Of a DNA stretch of 47,521 bases, positions 45,556-47,521 are shown piece after piece. The first letter of the stretch is position 1. Each line of letters starts with the position of its first letter. Position numbers and translations under genes: made by a program. This DNA comes from Halorubrum coriense DSM 10284 (GTDB taxonomy: Archaea > Halobacteriota > Halobacteria > Halobacteriales > Haloferacaceae): positions 238,415 to 285,935 of the forward strand of contig NZ_AOJL01000060.1 in NCBI RefSeq assembly GCF_000337035.1, read 5' to 3'. The notes below the pieces were generated by a model that saw only the letters and a program-made list of their open reading frames with translations, was not told where the DNA came from and ran no database searches.

Positions 45556-47211
45556 CTATAGCCTCACGTCCGCGTTCCGCTCGGTTGTGTCCGTCGATCC
45601 CAGCGCCGCCTCGACGAGCGAGACGAACGGCGGGCTCGCGCGGTCGGGCCGCGACCGGAACTCGGGGTGCGCCTGCGTCCCGAAGAAGAACGGGTGGTCC
45701 GGACGTTCGAGGATCTCCATCCGGTTGTCGGCGCGCCCGGAGAACGTCAGCCCGTCGGCCTCCAGGTCGTCGATGTACTCGGGGTTCACCTCGTAGCGGT
45801 GGCGGTGGCGCTCGGTACAGGAGTCGGCGTCGTACACCCGGGCCGCGAGCGTGTCGGGTTCGATGTCGGTCTCGTGCGCACCGAGCCGCATCGTCCCGCC
45901 CATGTCCTCCGTCTCGTACTGCTCGGGGAGCAGGTCGATGACGGGGTGAGGGGTGTCGGGGTCGATCTCCGCGGAGTGGGCCGCGTCGAGGCCGAGGACG
46001 TTGCGCGCGTGCTCGACGACCGCCATCTGGAAGCCCAGACAGAGTCCGAGGAACGGCACGCCGTTCTCGCGGGCGTAGCGGATCGCCTCGATCTTCCCGT
46101 CGGTCCCGCGGGAACCGAAGCCGCCGGGGACGACGACGGCGTCCGCCTCGGCGAGGCGCTGCTCGTGTTCCTCGCGCGTCTCGTCGGCGTCGACCCACAG
46201 CACGTTCACCTCGGTGCCGGTCTGGATGCCGGCGTGCTTCAGCGCCTCGTGGATCGACATGTAGGCGTCTTCGAGGGCGTACTTGCCGACCAGGGCCACG
46301 TCGATCTCCTCGTCGCGGTCGCGGGTGACCAGCTCGCGCCACTCCGTCGAGCGCTCGGCCTTCGGCAGCGCCTCCGCGGCGAGGCCGAGCCGCTCCATCA
46401 CGTACTCGTCTAACCCCTCGTCTTCGACCATCAGCGGGACGTGGTAGATGTCCTCGACGTCCGGGTTCGAGAAGACGGCGTCCGTGGGCACGTCACAGAA
46501 GAGGGCGATCTTCTCTTTCGTCTCCGGGTCCAGCCGGTCCTCGGAGCGCCCGACGAGGATGTCGGGCTGGAGCCCGATCGAGCGCAGTTCCTTCACAGAG
46601 TGCTGGGTGGGCTTCGTCTTCTGCTCGCCGTTCTTCGAGTACGGGACGAGCGTGACGTGCGTGAAGAGGATGTCCTCGTCGTCCTCCTCGTGGGCGAACT
46701 GGCGGAGGGCCTCGAGGAACGGCATCGACTCGATGTCGCCGACCGTCCCGCCGATCTCGACGAGGCAGACGTCGGACCCCTCGGCGGCCTCGCGGATGCG
46801 GCGCTTGATGTCGTCGGTGACGTGCGGGATGATCTGGACGGTCTTGCCGAGGTAGTCGCCGGCGCGCTCGCGCTCGATGACGTGCTCGTACGTCTTCCCC
46901 GTGGTGACGTTGTGGTCGAACGTCATGTCGGTGCCGAGGAAGCGCTCGTAGTTGCCCAGGTCGAGGTCGACCTCGCCGCCGTCCTTGAGGACGTACACCT
47001 CGCCGTGCTCGTACGGGTTCATCGTCCCGGCGTCGACGTTGAGGTAGGGGTCCACCTTGACGGCGGTGACGTCGAAGCCCGCGTTGGCGAGAAGACGCCC
47101 GGTGCTGGCGGCGGTGATGCCCTTGCCCAGCCCGGACATCACTCCGCCCGTGACGAACACGAACTTCCGACCCATCGAGGGGTCGTACCCCGTGTCGGGA
47201 TCTGCTGGCAT
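45556..47211 (-). CDS. pyrG: CTP synthase
   Basis: The protein has 551 residues. It aminates UTP to CTP with glutamine. The N-terminal synthase domain has [20 protein letters not shown] and [20 protein letters not shown]; the C-terminal class I glutaminase has [18 protein letters not shown] with the nucleophilic Cys and [11 protein letters not shown]. The start at 47211 ([17 protein letters not shown]) is like other haloarchaeal PyrG proteins; the ATG at 47175 is an alternative. It is the first gene of a leftward operon with guaAB and two small genes. Confidence 0.94.
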   Translation of the reverse strand: MPADPDTGYDPSMGRKFVFVTGGVMSGLGKGITAASTGRLLANAGFDVTAVKVDPYLNVDAGTMNPYEHGEVYVLKDGGEVDLDLGNYERFLGTDMTFDHNVTTGKTYEHVIERERAGDYLGKTVQIIPHVTDDIKRRIREAAEGSDVCLVEIGGTVGDIESMPFLEALRQFAHEEDDEDILFTHVTLVPYSKNGEQKTKPTQHSVKELRSIGLQPDILVGRSEDRLDPETKEKIALFCDVPTDAVFSNPDVEDIYHVPLMVEDEGLDEYVMERLGLAAEALPKAERSTEWRELVTRDRDEEIDVALVGKYALEDAYMSIHEALKHAGIQTGTEVNVLWVDADETREEHEQRLAEADAVVVPGGFGSRGTDGKIEAIRYARENGVPFLGLCLGFQMAVVEHARNVLGLDAAHSAEIDPDTPHPVIDLLPEQYETEDMGGTMRLGAHETDIEPDTLAARVYDADSCTERHRHRYEVNPEYIDDLEADGLTFSGRADNRMEILERPDHPFFFGTQAHPEFRSRPDRASPPFVSLVEAALGSTDTTERNADVRL

Positions 47212-47521
47212 ATCGACCGTCCGGCAGGCCAGGGCAAAACCGTTTCGGACCCTCCGTTTCGGGTGGACGTTCGTGTCGTTTCGAGATGAATCGCGTGATG
47301 ACGGTGAGAGGAGCGACACCGTCTGCTCGACCGCTTGTACGTAACTCGTTGACCGCAGATCGACTGCGAACACCGTCAAATCCCCAGTCGCGAGGGCGCG
47401 GTACGCTCGTTGCGCTCCTCGCTCGTTTCGCTCGCTGCGGTGCTTACGTCGCCTACCGCGCCCTCGCGACTGCCCCTTTGAGTCCCGCCCCGTACGGCTC
47501 CGCACAGCACCTCACGCCTCC
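47212..47521. other. Non-coding end region with repeat element copy 2
   Basis: No credible gene is seen in these 310 bases. They hold the pyrG upstream region (a weak TTTTGCCC box near 47235) and the reverse-oriented palindromic element, which runs towards the right edge. The long open frame through here is a shadow. Confidence 0.55.
47376..47481 (-). repeat. Palindromic intergenic element, copy 2
   Basis: This 106-bp unit is the reverse-oriented relative of 40638-40752. Read on the minus strand it has the same left end (30 identical bases, 47459-47488), GACGTAAGCAC (47440-47450) and a right end CCTCGCGACTGGGGATTTGA. The flanking GGAGGCGTGAGGTGC is also shared, at 47507-47521. The middle differs by short insertions in a GCGAGCG tract, so the arms are better kept than the loop. 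Confidence 0.75.

Overview
The window is chromosomal DNA of a halophilic archaeon (class Halobacteria, plausibly Halorubrum or a close relative; the genus is inferred, not proven). It is very GC-rich and its proteins are acidic. It encodes typical haloarchaeal families: HalX and HalOD1 signalling proteins, a Tfx-type regulator, a PccX-type carboxylase subunit, an NAD-dependent DNA ligase, PriL, an RFC small subunit, and the uL1-uL10-P1 ribosomal operon. Many genes have a TATA-like box 25-28 bases before the ATG, as expected for leaderless archaeal transcripts.

Layout. 1-4463: the 5' part of a membrane-anchored molybdopterin oxidoreductase, a PhnP-like metallo-hydrolase, an AstE/ASPA-like deacylase, a Tfx regulator, a TRAM protein and a small SWIM zinc-finger protein. 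4687-17707: an accessory signalling and type IV pilus-like region. It holds a GAF histidine kinase, a 1301-residue pseudo-receiver/PAS/GAF histidine kinase, a winged-helix regulator, a chimaeric gene joining sensor domains to the C-terminal end of a secretion ATPase, a TadC/PilC-like membrane platform, a large pilin-like protein with an Ig-like domain, a HalOD1 protein and a HalX response regulator. 17871-22159: a biotin-dependent acyl-CoA carboxylase set (biotin carboxylase/BCCP, PccX, carboxyltransferase). 22352-24540: the ribosomal stalk operon with a structured leader.

24610-30303: small zinc proteins, primase large subunit, an amphi-Trp/DUF1508 protein, archaetidylserine decarboxylase, RFC small subunit and a DUF4013 membrane protein. 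30421-34970: a complete CUT1-type sugar ABC importer (lipoprotein, two permeases, ATPase) behind a strong TATA box. 35022-38113: a SHOCT protein, a DUF192 protein, tRNA-Val(UAC) with a duplicated 3' end, and an ABC-2 exporter. 38195-42109: NAD-dependent DNA ligase, a 552-bp non-coding region and an amidohydrolase. 42228-47211: a five-repeat DUF1508 membrane protein, then a tightly packed operon pyrG-guaAB-small protein-glutaredoxin. 47212-47521 carries a second copy of the intergenic palindromic element found at 40638-40752.

The most unusual items are the in-frame sensor/secretion-ATPase chimaera, which has no P-loop yet sits translationally coupled to the pilus platform gene, and an unnamed palindromic intergenic element present in two inverted copies. 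The duplicated tRNA-Val 3' end and a possible structured RNA between the carboxylase genes also deserve a look.
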